From: Nitrososphaerota archaeon | Lineage (GTDB): Archaea; Thermoproteota; Nitrososphaeria; Nitrososphaerales; Gagatemarchaeaceae | Direction of reading: 5' to 3' | DNA length: 25,557 nucleotides | NCBI GenBank assembly: GCA_005877185.1 | Contig: VBPQ01000034.1 | Span: forward strand, 1-25,557 | Notes under the pieces: model-generated | Seen by the model: only the letters and a program-made list of their open reading frames with translations | Database searches by the model: none | What the model was told of the DNA's origin: nothing | Made by a program: the position numbers and the translations under genes | Shown: positions 6,929-14,330 of the stretch, one piece after another | How the letters are laid out: each line of letters begins with the position of its first letter | How positions within the stretch are numbered: position 1 is the stretch's first letter

Positions 6929-7144
6929 TTGGATCAGTATTGCCCAGAATGTGGTGGTCTCCTACTCTTCGACTCTACAACCAAGAGGTATGGGTGCAAG
7001 AGCTGCGGCCTTTTTCTGACAAGAGAGCAACTCTCGGATATCCGGTATAAGATGAAGACACCCCAGGAAGACGTGAGAAGGAAGAAGCAGCGAGAGCAGT
7101 CTGACTACCTGGAGTGGTGGCTCAGCGGGAAGAAGGAAGGGTAG
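6929..7144 (+). CDS. Small zinc-ribbon protein
   Basis: A 71-residue protein starting at TTG 6929 with a rubredoxin-type zinc ribbon: CPEC at 5-8 and CKSC at 23-26, fifteen residues apart. The first half resembles the N-terminal zinc ribbons of archaeal transcription factors and RNA polymerase subunit RpoM/TFS. The C-terminal half is a charged helix (RRKKQREQSDYLEWW) without the second ribbon that TFS would have. The precise partner is unknown; a nucleic-acid or transcription role is a guess. The frame is open for some distance upstream with no ATG, so the start is uncertain. A weak TATA-like GGTTAAGG near 6895-6902 would suit the TTG. Confidence 0.7.
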   Translation: MDQYCPECGGLLLFDSTTKRYGCKSCGLFLTREQLSDIRYKMKTPQEDVRRKKQREQSDYLEWWLSGKKEG

Positions 7145-7200
7145 CCTGAAAGCGGGTAACCGTGGCCCCTGAACAGAGGAGACTTTGGAGGATTCCTTCT

Positions 7201-7635
7201 TCATCGCGGTCGATCCAGGTATCGCTGAACGACTTTCTTCGTGTTGTCGGTCGCGAAGATGCTTCGAACTTCTGTGGGTGAGAACCACTCGTACTCCTCC
7301 GACTCGCCGTTTAGCTTCACCTTTCCTCCCTGGGAAGAGGCAAGGTAACTGACCAGTACATAGTGGTACAATACCCTCCCTTTACCGTCATAGTGGATGT
7401 CGTCCAGTACATCCAGAAGTCCTTCGAGCCTAATCTCCAGTCCCACCTCCTCCTTCACCTCCCTCCTCGCAGCGTCCTCGACTCTCTCCCCCACCTTCAC
7501 CACTCCGCCGGGGAGAGCCCATTTCCCCTTGTTCGGCTCGTTGTTTCGCTTTACGAGAAGGACGCTGTTGCCCTTGTAAATGAGGGCTCCGGCCCCTACC
7601 ATGGGGAGCATAGGATACTCTCGTTTCCGGGCCAT
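7201..7635 (-). CDS. NUDIX hydrolase (ADP-ribose pyrophosphatase-like)
   Basis: A 144-residue protein with a complete Nudix box between Gly44 and Leu66 (G-x5-E-x7-REVKEEVGL), which binds metal and pyrophosphate. It is preceded by the beta strand ALIYKGNSVLLVKR and the substrate-side KGKWALPGG. The short length and the KRNNEPNKGKWALPGG segment resemble archaeal ADP-ribose pyrophosphatases, but other nucleoside diphosphate derivatives cannot be excluded. It starts at ATG 7635 and diverges from the CinA-like gene; both starts lie 28 nt from one central TATA-like element. Confidence 0.9.
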   Translation of the reverse strand: MARKREYPMLPMVGAGALIYKGNSVLLVKRNNEPNKGKWALPGGVVKVGERVEDAARREVKEEVGLEIRLEGLLDVLDDIHYDGKGRVLYHYVLVSYLASSQGGKVKLNGESEEYEWFSPTEVRSIFATDNTKKVVQRYLDRPR

Positions 7636-7659
7636 TCACAGTTGTAAGAAGCGCATCGG

Positions 7660-7665
7660 TTTTAA
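7660..7665. promoter_or_regulatory. Shared TATA-like element between NUDIX and CinA-like genes
   Basis: TTTTAA within CGGTTTTAAGC is A/T-rich on both strands. Its centre (7663) is exactly midway between the two divergent starts, 28 nt from ATG 7635 (-) and 28 nt from ATG 7691 (+). Confidence 0.5.
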
Positions 7666-7690
7666 GCATTCAAAGGGAATTCTGAGCTGC

Positions 7691-8500
7691 ATGAGGGTCG
7701 AGGTCCTCGCTGTCGGGAGGGAGCTGCTTATCGGGAAGACGGTTAACACGAACGCCCATTGGATCGGGGGGAGGCTGGCCCGGATGGGGACGAGGCTGTC
7801 GCGCATCACGACCGTCGATGACGACCTCCGGGAAATCTCCTCTTCCTTGCGGGAATCGCTCCGCCGCAGACCGGAGATCCTGGTCGTCGTGGGGGGGCTG
7901 GGACCAACGCCTGACGACATGACTCTTGCGGGGATCGCGAAGGGGCTGCACAGGAGACTGGCAGTCAACAGGGAAGCACTGAGGATGGTCAGGAGCCACT
8001 ACGTCGAGATGGGGAGAGGTAACCTGAAAATCACACCGGCGAGGAGGAAGATGGCACGACTCCCCCGGGGAGCGACCCCACTCCAGAACAGGGTCGGGAC
8101 GGCGGCGGGAGTCCGTCTAGAGGTTGGGACGACGGTGATCTTCGCGCTCCCGGGGGTCCCGAGGGAGATGAAGAGCATCTTCAGAGAGTCTGTCGAAGGT
8201 GAGATCAGGCGGAGGTTAGGGAGGCTTCACACGACGACTGTGATTCTGAAACTGGAAGGAATCTTCGAATCGACTCTTGCGCCGATCCTGAGGAAAACGA
8301 TGAAGAGATACCCGAACGTCTACATCAAGTCGCACCCAAAGGGAGTCGAGGAGGGAGTCTCGAAGATAGAACTGGATATCGTGGTCGTCTCGAAGAGGAA
8401 GGCCGATTCGGCGAAGGTCTCTGAGAAGATCGCTTCAGAACTCAAGAGACAGGTTGCCAAAGCTGGCGGAACCGTCCTGTCCACCGCCGGGCGGAGTTGA
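7691..8500 (+). CDS. CinA/MoaB-type molybdopterin-binding domain protein
   Basis: A 269-residue protein of the MoaB/MogA/CinA N-terminal domain family. It begins MRVEVLAVGRELLIGKTVNTN and carries the diagnostic loop VVGGLGPTPDDMT (67-78), followed by RVGTAAGVRLEVG and ALPGVPREM. In bacterial CinA this domain precedes a nicotinamide-nucleotide amidase domain, which is absent here, so amidase activity is not supported. Archaeal stand-alone versions are annotated as competence/damage-inducible homologues or nucleotide pyrophosphatases. The frame is open further upstream to 7580, but that part overlaps the divergent NUDIX gene and lacks family similarity. ATG 7691 fits the TATA spacing. Confidence 0.87.
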   Translation: MRVEVLAVGRELLIGKTVNTNAHWIGGRLARMGTRLSRITTVDDDLREISSSLRESLRRRPEILVVVGGLGPTPDDMTLAGIAKGLHRRLAVNREALRMVRSHYVEMGRGNLKITPARRKMARLPRGATPLQNRVGTAAGVRLEVGTTVIFALPGVPREMKSIFRESVEGEIRRRLGRLHTTTVILKLEGIFESTLAPILRKTMKRYPNVYIKSHPKGVEEGVSKIELDIVVVSKRKADSAKVSEKIASELKRQVAKAGGTVLSTAGRS

Positions 8501-8540
8501 CGGTCGGGTCGGAGAGAAATCGAGCGCGGATGGGATGAGG

Positions 8541-9274
8541 TCAGCGGCTAGGGGTCGCTAGGAAGTCGATTATCAGACGGCCGGAGGCGTCGGGCTTCTC
8601 GAGTGGCACCATGTGCCCCGAATCCCTGATGAAGAAAGCCGTTGACCGGGGGATTCTCGCGTTCAGATAATGGCTCCAGATCGGTGGTGTCAATTTATCG
8701 TACTCCCCGCACATGATCAGCGTCCTCGCGCTCAACTCAGAGACTCTCTCCCTGATGTCAAAAACATCACACGCCGCGTAATCGTTGAGGAAGACGTCGA
8801 GGTTGGGAATCGCGAGTGTCCCCCTCGATTCCCGTAATAGTTCGTCGTCGGCCCTGTAGAAGCTTAGCGGGGTGATGACCCTCTCAATCGTCTGGAGGGG
8901 GTTCTTTGGGAGGCCGTCCCGTACGAGGGGAGGACGCCGAGCTTCGCGCCTGTGTCCATCACTATGAGACTCGAGAGATCGCGAGGATACTTCACAGCGA
9001 TTGTCAGAGCAATCGCACCCCCCATCGAGTGGCCGCATATCGCCGGGCGCTCTATCCCTGCCTCCGAGATGAATCGACGGACCGCCTCGACGTACTCGTC
9101 GATGCTCCTGCACGAAATTTCCCCCGTGGGGTGACCCGGAAGGTTAACGGCGAACGCTCTCCCTTCTCCTTCGAGTCCCTCGAGGATTCGCCTCCAAAGA
9201 AGATTTGTTCCGCCGGCTCCGTGAATGAAGACGATGTCCCGAGGCGCTGGGTGGAGGACAAACTGCAGGCTCAC
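8541..9274 (-). pseudogene. Alpha/beta hydrolase interrupted by a single-base frameshift
   Basis: Two overlapping minus-strand frames together encode one alpha/beta-hydrolase. The first (GTG 9274) gives the oxyanion loop FIHGAGG, the nucleophile elbow GHSMGG (Ser83) and SSLIVMDTGAKLGVLP. The second gives LVRDGLPKNPLQTIERV, a helical cap, the acid in MCGEYDKLTPP and the catalytic histidine in DSGHMVPLEKP. Adding one base to the GGGG run at 8927-8930 (CCCC in the sense strand) joins them into an uninterrupted protein of about 244 residues, the normal family length. All catalytic residues survive, so a homopolymer sequencing error or very recent mutation is likelier than old decay. The substrate is unknown. 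TATA-like sequence at 9299-9305 lies 28 nt upstream. Confidence 0.82.
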
Positions 9275-9298
9275 CTTTCGAAGGACGCCTCTTGAAGG

Positions 9299-9305
9299 CT
9301 TTAAT
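9299..9305. promoter_or_regulatory. Shared TATA-like element between hydrolase and prpB-like genes
   Basis: CTTTAAT (ATTAAAG on the minus strand) is centred at 9302, which is 28 nt from GTG 9274 (-) and 30 nt from GTG 9332 (+). No other A/T-rich patch exists between the two starts. Confidence 0.5.
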
Positions 9306-9331
9306 CGTGTCGAGGAAGACGGAATGGCACA

Positions 9332-10246
9332 GTGTCTCGAGCGAAATCTCGGACGAGCCCCGCATCATCATCGCTCCGGCGGCTCATCTCCAAGAGAAGC
9401 GTGGTGGTTGCGCCGGGCGTCTTCAGCCCAATCGTAGCGCAGCTGGCTGAGAGGGCCGGGTTCAACGCGATTTACTTCTCGGGGGGCGGCTTCGCGAACC
9501 TGCTGGGGATGCCCGACCTGGGCGTCAGCACCCTGACGGAAGTCTCTGAAGCAACCCGGAGGATTATCTACGTCTCCGAACTTCCGCTAATTGTCGACGT
9601 GGACACGGGGTTCGGGGAGGCGGTCAACGTAATCCGGACGGTGAGGGAGCTCGGGGCCGCCGGGGCGGCGGCCGCTCAGATCGAAGACCAGGTCATGCCA
9701 AAGAGGTGCGGACACCTGGAGGGGAAGGAGGTGGTCGAGACGGACGAGATGTTGAAGAAGCTCATCTCGGCAAGAGAAGCGAACAAGAGCGACATCGTCC
9801 TAATCGCGAGGACGGATGCGCGGGCAGTGGAGGGATTCGATTCGGCGGTCGAGCGTGCGAAGGCGTACCTGAAGGCCGGTGCGGAGGTCATCTTCCCCGA
9901 AGCTCTCGAGAGCAGAGAGGAGTTCCGCGAGTTCAGGAAGAAGGTCAAGGCCCCTCTCCTCGCGAACATGACAGAATTCGGGAAGACACCTTATATGAGC
10001 GCCTCGGAGTTTGATCAGATGGGATACAACATCGTGATCTTCCCGATGACGCCCTTCAGGGCGATGCTGAAGAGTGTGAAGATGGCGCTCGAGGTGCTAA
10101 AGAGGACGGGAACCCAGAAGGGAATCCTGAAGGACCTCATGACACGGAGTGAAATTTACGATGTAATAGACTACTACAGGTACGAGCAGACCGACAAACG
10201 CGCGATGGAGACAGCCAGAAGACTGGACACGGCAGATACCGCTTAA
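9332..10246 (+). CDS. prpB: Isocitrate lyase/PEP mutase family protein, probable 2-methylisocitrate lyase
   Basis: This 304-residue TIM-barrel protein matches 2-methylisocitrate lyase, which splits methylisocitrate into pyruvate and succinate. Features are VVVAPGVFSPIVAQLAERAG, the substrate strand YFSGGG, the metal-binding DVDTGFGE (89-96), QIEDQ, and the catalytic loop KRCGH at 124-128 with Cys126. The length and the KRCGH loop separate it from the longer isocitrate lyases and from PEP mutase. A citrate synthase-type gene follows 11 nt downstream, which supports the methylcitrate pathway. The first 20 residues (Ser/Arg-rich) are atypical, so a later start is possible, but GTG 9332 fits the TATA spacing. 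Confidence 0.87.
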   Translation: MSRAKSRTSPASSSLRRLISKRSVVVAPGVFSPIVAQLAERAGFNAIYFSGGGFANLLGMPDLGVSTLTEVSEATRRIIYVSELPLIVDVDTGFGEAVNVIRTVRELGAAGAAAAQIEDQVMPKRCGHLEGKEVVETDEMLKKLISAREANKSDIVLIARTDARAVEGFDSAVERAKAYLKAGAEVIFPEALESREEFREFRKKVKAPLLANMTEFGKTPYMSASEFDQMGYNIVIFPMTPFRAMLKSVKMALEVLKRTGTQKGILKDLMTRSEIYDVIDYYRYEQTDKRAMETARRLDTADTA

Positions 10247-10257
10247 TATTAGCGAAG

Positions 10258-11385
10258 ATGTTGATGGCAGAGTTGTCAGAGCAGATTAGGGCTCCGAAGG
10301 GGCTGTCCGGCGTCTCCGTCACGGAGACGAAGATCGCCAAGAGCGAGGTGGACGGTTCCCTCATCTATAGAGGATACACGATTGAGGACCTGGCGGAGAA
10401 CGCTTCGTTCGAGGAGACCGCCTACCTTGTCTTGTACGGAGAGCTGCCGAACAGAACCCAACTCACCCGCTTCAACTCTGAGCTTCGGTCGCGGATGAAG
10501 GTCGACTCGAGTGTCTACGAAATCATCCGCGACCTCCCAAAAGATGCTCATCCCATCGACGTCCTCAGGACCGCCGCCTCCTCCCTGGGAAGCACGGACG
10601 TGAAGCGAGCCCCCCACGAGCAAGAGCTCTCGGTCGCAGCGAAGATGGCGACGCTCGTCGCGAATTCATATCGAATCGAGACCGGAAAGAATTTGATTGA
10701 ACCAGATTCGCGGCTAACCTTCGCGGAGAATCTCCTCTACATGATCTCAGGAAAGAAGCCAGAGGAATCAGATGCATGGACCTTCGAGAGAGAACTCATC
10801 TTCTACATGGAGCACGATCTCAACGCCTCTTCATTCACCGTCAGGGTCGTCGCCTCGACTCTCGCCGATATCTACTCAGCGGTGACTGCCGGTCTGGCCG
10901 CCCTGAAAGGCCCCTTGCACGGTGGAGCCAACGAGGGAGCGATGCAGATGCTTCTAGAAGTCAAGAATCCGGACGCCGCGGCGGGCTATGTCGCTGACGC
11001 CCTGGCAGGAGGCAAGAAGATAGTCGGCTTCGGGCACAGGATATACAAGCAGTTCGACCCGAGAGCGAGGCTGAGTAAGCAGTACCTGAAGCAGCTCCTC
11101 GCGGAGAAGAAGATGGACGACCGACTATTCAGGCTCTGCGATGCGCTTGAGAGGGAGATGTGGGAGAGGAAGAAAATCCCCGCCAACCTTGACTTCTACG
11201 CCGCACCTGTCTTCTTCACGCTCGAAATTCCGATCCCCCTCTACACTCCGATCTTCGCTGCGAGCAGGGTCTTCGGATGGATCGCTCACTACAATGAACA
11301 GGTACTCGATAACAAGCTCATCAGACCCGAGGCAACGTACGTTGGTCCGAAGGACCTGAAGTACAGGCCAGTGGCAGAGAGGTAG
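10258..11385 (+). CDS. prpC: Citrate synthase / 2-methylcitrate synthase
   Basis: A 375-residue type I citrate synthase-fold enzyme condensing an acyl-CoA (acetyl- or propionyl-CoA) with oxaloacetate. The catalytic residues are in place: His221 in KGPLHGGANE, His260 in GFGHRIYK and Asp312 in NLDFYAAP; EHDLNASSF at about 185-193 is also conserved. The short archaeal/Gram-positive length and the preceding methylisocitrate lyase gene favour 2-methylcitrate synthase, though many such enzymes accept both acyl-CoAs. It starts at ATG 10258; ATG 10264 is an alternative. It is probably co-transcribed with prpB. No methylcitrate dehydratase (PrpD) lies in the window. Confidence 0.9.
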   Translation: MLMAELSEQIRAPKGLSGVSVTETKIAKSEVDGSLIYRGYTIEDLAENASFEETAYLVLYGELPNRTQLTRFNSELRSRMKVDSSVYEIIRDLPKDAHPIDVLRTAASSLGSTDVKRAPHEQELSVAAKMATLVANSYRIETGKNLIEPDSRLTFAENLLYMISGKKPEESDAWTFERELIFYMEHDLNASSFTVRVVASTLADIYSAVTAGLAALKGPLHGGANEGAMQMLLEVKNPDAAAGYVADALAGGKKIVGFGHRIYKQFDPRARLSKQYLKQLLAEKKMDDRLFRLCDALEREMWERKKIPANLDFYAAPVFFTLEIPIPLYTPIFAASRVFGWIAHYNEQVLDNKLIRPEATYVGPKDLKYRPVAER

Positions 11386-11386
11386 C

Positions 11387-12319
11387 TCACCTTCGGGAGA
11401 GGCGCCGGGCAGCCTCGCGGAGGTCGAGTCTTCCGTCGTAGACTTCTCGCGCCAATCTGTCGGGGAGGTTTCCCACGAGCTTCTCGTTCAGTCCCTCCAT
11501 GACTTCGTTCTTCGCCATCTCGACGATCATCCCGCGGAGGCTCTTCAGCTTGATCTCGCGCCCCCTCGGCGTCGTGAGGGTCTGCCTGAAACCATCGACC
11601 GCCTCGACGAGTTTGTCGATCCCTTCGTCCTTGAGGGCAGAGACTTTGATAACGGGCCTCTGGCGCTTCTGCTCCCTGACCATCGAGAGGAGAGCCGTCA
11701 ACATGAAGTCCGCCCCCTCGAGGTCTGACTTGTTGACGACGAAGATATCACCTATCTCCAACAGACCCGCCTTCGAGACCTGGATGTCATCGCCGAGCCC
11801 CGGCGTGACCGTGACCAGGACAGCGTGAGCAACGCTGACAATCTCGATGTCAGACTGTCCAATCCCGACGGTCTCTATGATGACCAATTCGGTGCCCGCG
11901 GCGTCAAGGATCTGAACAACTTCGCTAGTCGAGCCCGCCAGGCCTCCTCTCCAACCTCTCGAGGCCATGCTCCGAATGTAGACCCCCCTGTCAGTCGCGT
12001 GTTTCAGCATCCTGACCCTGTCGCCTAGGAGTGCCCCTCCCGTTATCGGGCTCGTCGGGTCGACTGCAACCACGGCGACTTTCAGGCCCCTTTTCCTGAA
12101 ACGTTCTATGAGCCTGTCGACGAGCGTGCTCTTCCCGGTCCCTGGAGGACCGGTTACCCCCAGGACGAACGCATTCCCGCCTTTCCTCTCAAGTGCGGCG
12201 AGCAGGTTCTCGAACCCTCGCCCCCTGTTCTCCACCAAAGTGATCGCCTTCGCTATCGCCTCCCTCTTCCCCTCGAGCACCTGTTCGACCAAGACCGCTG
12301 TCGTCACCACCGCTCCCAC
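11387..12319 (-). CDS. meaB: MeaB/ArgK-type G-protein chaperone of a B12-dependent acyl-CoA mutase
   Basis: A 310-residue GTPase of the MeaB family, which gates cofactor loading and protects adenosylcobalamin mutases. Walker A is GPPGTGKST (57-65); VDPTSP lies at 86-91, ETVGIGQS at 149-156, and the guanine-specificity motif NKSD at 196-199. The switch-region segment RSMASRGWRGGLAGST is typical. It starts only 3 nt after the biotin-carrier stop, so it belongs to the carboxylase operon although its likely partner, the mutase, is encoded 4 kb away on the other strand. GTG 12319 is used; in-frame GTGs at 12310 and 12307 follow a GAGGTG and are also plausible. Confidence 0.93.
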   Translation of the reverse strand: MGAVVTTAVLVEQVLEGKREAIAKAITLVENRGRGFENLLAALERKGGNAFVLGVTGPPGTGKSTLVDRLIERFRKRGLKVAVVAVDPTSPITGGALLGDRVRMLKHATDRGVYIRSMASRGWRGGLAGSTSEVVQILDAAGTELVIIETVGIGQSDIEIVSVAHAVLVTVTPGLGDDIQVSKAGLLEIGDIFVVNKSDLEGADFMLTALLSMVREQKRQRPVIKVSALKDEGIDKLVEAVDGFRQTLTTPRGREIKLKSLRGMIVEMAKNEVMEGLNEKLVGNLPDRLAREVYDGRLDLREAARRLSRR

Positions 12320-12322
12320 CTC

Positions 12323-12847
12323 TCATTCGTATCTCAGGAGTGGCTGACCCTTCCGCACAGATTCGCCCTTCCTCGCAACGATCTCTCTTATTTTCGTGCG
12401 TCTGTCCGCTCTTATTATCGATTCCATCTTCATCGCCTCTATCGTGACTAAAGGGGTGCCCAACTCCACCTCGTCGCCTTCCCTGACCTCTATCGAGACG
12501 ACCAATCCCGGAAGCGGCGAGAGCAACAGACCAGCCTGATCCGAGATCGGAGAGGAGACCCTGTCACGAGACGGAAGCAGGGCGGGGGGTCGCTCGAAAG
12601 TCGAGCGCTGCCCGCCTATCTTCAGGACGAGGGCGGAAGCGGTCTCGTCCAGTATGGAAACCGTTCTCTCTTCGCCGTTGACGGTGGCCCTTATCGTCCC
12701 GCGAGGCTGGTCTTCCAGCCTGACGCGAAACTCTCTGCCCCCCACGCTGACAAGGAAATCCCTGCCCTCAACGTTCGACTCTACGGAGTATCTCTTCTTC
12801 GCGAGTATCAGGTCAAACCGCGTCGTAGGATCTCGATTCCTCCTCAT
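12323..12847 (-). CDS. Biotin carboxyl carrier protein of acyl-CoA carboxylase
   Basis: A 174-residue protein whose C-terminal half (about 105-174) is a biotinyl domain with the modification motif EAMKM and target Lys140, preceded by the hairpin PLPGLVVSIEVREGDEVELG. The N-terminal 90 residues form a beta-rich, probably carboxylase-docking, region. It is a stand-alone carrier, as in archaeal acetyl/propionyl-CoA carboxylases, not fused to biotin carboxylase. The start at ATG 12847 overlaps the end of the biotin carboxylase gene by 35 nt, indicating translational coupling. The biotin protein ligase that would charge Lys140 is encoded at 15979-16722. Confidence 0.93.
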   Translation of the reverse strand: MRRNRDPTTRFDLILAKKRYSVESNVEGRDFLVSVGGREFRVRLEDQPRGTIRATVNGEERTVSILDETASALVLKIGGQRSTFERPPALLPSRDRVSSPISDQAGLLLSPLPGLVVSIEVREGDEVELGTPLVTIEAMKMESIIRADRRTKIREIVARKGESVRKGQPLLRYE

Positions 12848-14321
12848 GAGGTGATTCGTATGGGGGTGCGGGGAGGCCCTCGCCCAGCTGAGTTATTCGG
12901 TGGTTGCCGGCGTGGATTAACGCTGCTGCGATCGCGACACTCTCCAGGCTCGAAAGGGTCTCGTCCTCCGCGAACTCCTCCGCGATGGAATGTCGCTCAA
13001 GAAAGTCCGTGCTCAGCTTCCACCTGACGAAGGGGGTGCTGGTAATCAGTGCCTGATGAAGGGGAATCGTCGTCTTCACCCCGCCAATCTGGAATTCGCG
13101 CAGGGCCAGGAGCATCCGCCGCCTTGCCCCCTCTAGGCTTCTGTCTGAAGAGATCACCTTCGCGATGAGCGAGTCGTAATACTCGGTCACTTGGCAGCCG
13201 GGGTAGAGGGCCGTGTCGACTCGGATTCCGGGCCCTGAGGGGAGAATTAGATCGGTCACAGTGCCGGTCGAGGGTGTAAACCCAGAAGCGGGGTCCTCCG
13301 CGTTTATCCTGCATTCGATCGCTGCTCCCCTGGCTGCGACGCCGCTCTGAGAGTAGGGGAGCCCCTCCCCACTCGCTATCCTAAATTGCGTCTCGACGAG
13401 GTCGAGGTCGCAGACCATCTCCGTGATCGGGTGCTCGACCTGGAGGCGAGCATTGACCTCGATGAAGTGGAAGTTCCCGTCAGCATCCATCAAGAATTCG
13501 ACGGTCCCGACATTCTCGGCCTTGATAGAGCGTGCGATGGTGAGCGCGTACCTTCCCACTTTCTTCCTTGTCGTATCTTCGAGCCCCGGACTCGGCGTCA
13601 TCTCGAGTAGCTTCTGGTGTCTTCTCTGAATGCTGCACTCCCTCTCCGCGAGATATACCGCCTTTCCCCGTCCGTCGGAGATGAATTGCAGCTCGATATG
13701 CCTCGCCGGCTTGATCAGCCTTTCGACGAAGAGTCCACCCTTCCCGAAAGTTCCCTCCGCTTCGCGGTTTGCCCTCGCAAACAGGTCTTTGAGCTCCGAC
13801 TTCTTCGTGACCTCACGTATCCCTCTCCCCCCGCCGCCGAAGGCAGACTTCAGAATCACGGGATATCCTATCTCGTCGGCGAGGCTGAGTGCTTCCTCGA
13901 CGTCGTGAAGAATCTCGTCTGACCCGGGGAGAGTAGGGACGCCCACTCTTCGCGCGAGCTTCCTGCACGCTATCTTGTTCTCTGTGATCTCGAGTGTTCG
14001 AGGGGAGGGGCCGACGAACTTCACTCCGGCCTCATCGCAGGCTGAGGCGAAGGAGGGATCCTCAGAGAGGTAGCCGTATCCCGGGTGAATCGCGTCGACC
14101 GCAGCCTCCTTGGCGACGACGAGGACCTTCTCGCCGTTCGAGTAGCTCTTCTCCGGGTTTGGGGGTCCGAGGGGGTATGATTCGTCCGCCAGCTTCACGT
14201 GAAGGGATTCCTGGTCAACGTCTGAGAAGACAGCTACGGTTTTAATGCCGAGTACCTTGCAGGTCCGGATGACTCTGACAGCCGCCTCTCCCCTGTTCGC
14301 TATCAGGACCTTGCTGAACAT
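12813..14321 (-). CDS. accC: Biotin carboxylase subunit of acetyl/propionyl-CoA carboxylase
   Basis: A 502-residue ATP-grasp enzyme that carboxylates biotin using bicarbonate and ATP. Visible are the N-terminal signature KVLIANRGEAAVRVIRTC, HPGYGYLSED, the glycine-rich ATP lid KSAFGGGGRGIRE (158-170), QFISDGRGKAVYLAERECSIQRRHQK, and the catalytic FIEVNARLQVEHPITE (286-301). The last 50 residues extend past the core domain, as in archaeal and actinobacterial enzymes. The gene sits 9 nt after the carboxyltransferase stop and overlaps the carrier gene, forming a complete three-subunit carboxylase operon. Confidence 0.96.
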   Translation of the reverse strand: MFSKVLIANRGEAAVRVIRTCKVLGIKTVAVFSDVDQESLHVKLADESYPLGPPNPEKSYSNGEKVLVVAKEAAVDAIHPGYGYLSEDPSFASACDEAGVKFVGPSPRTLEITENKIACRKLARRVGVPTLPGSDEILHDVEEALSLADEIGYPVILKSAFGGGGRGIREVTKKSELKDLFARANREAEGTFGKGGLFVERLIKPARHIELQFISDGRGKAVYLAERECSIQRRHQKLLEMTPSPGLEDTTRKKVGRYALTIARSIKAENVGTVEFLMDADGNFHFIEVNARLQVEHPITEMVCDLDLVETQFRIASGEGLPYSQSGVAARGAAIECRINAEDPASGFTPSTGTVTDLILPSGPGIRVDTALYPGCQVTEYYDSLIAKVISSDRSLEGARRRMLLALREFQIGGVKTTIPLHQALITSTPFVRWKLSTDFLERHSIAEEFAEDETLSSLESVAIAAALIHAGNHRITQLGEGLPAPPYESPHEEESRSYDAV

Positions 14322-14330
14322 GGAACCAAC

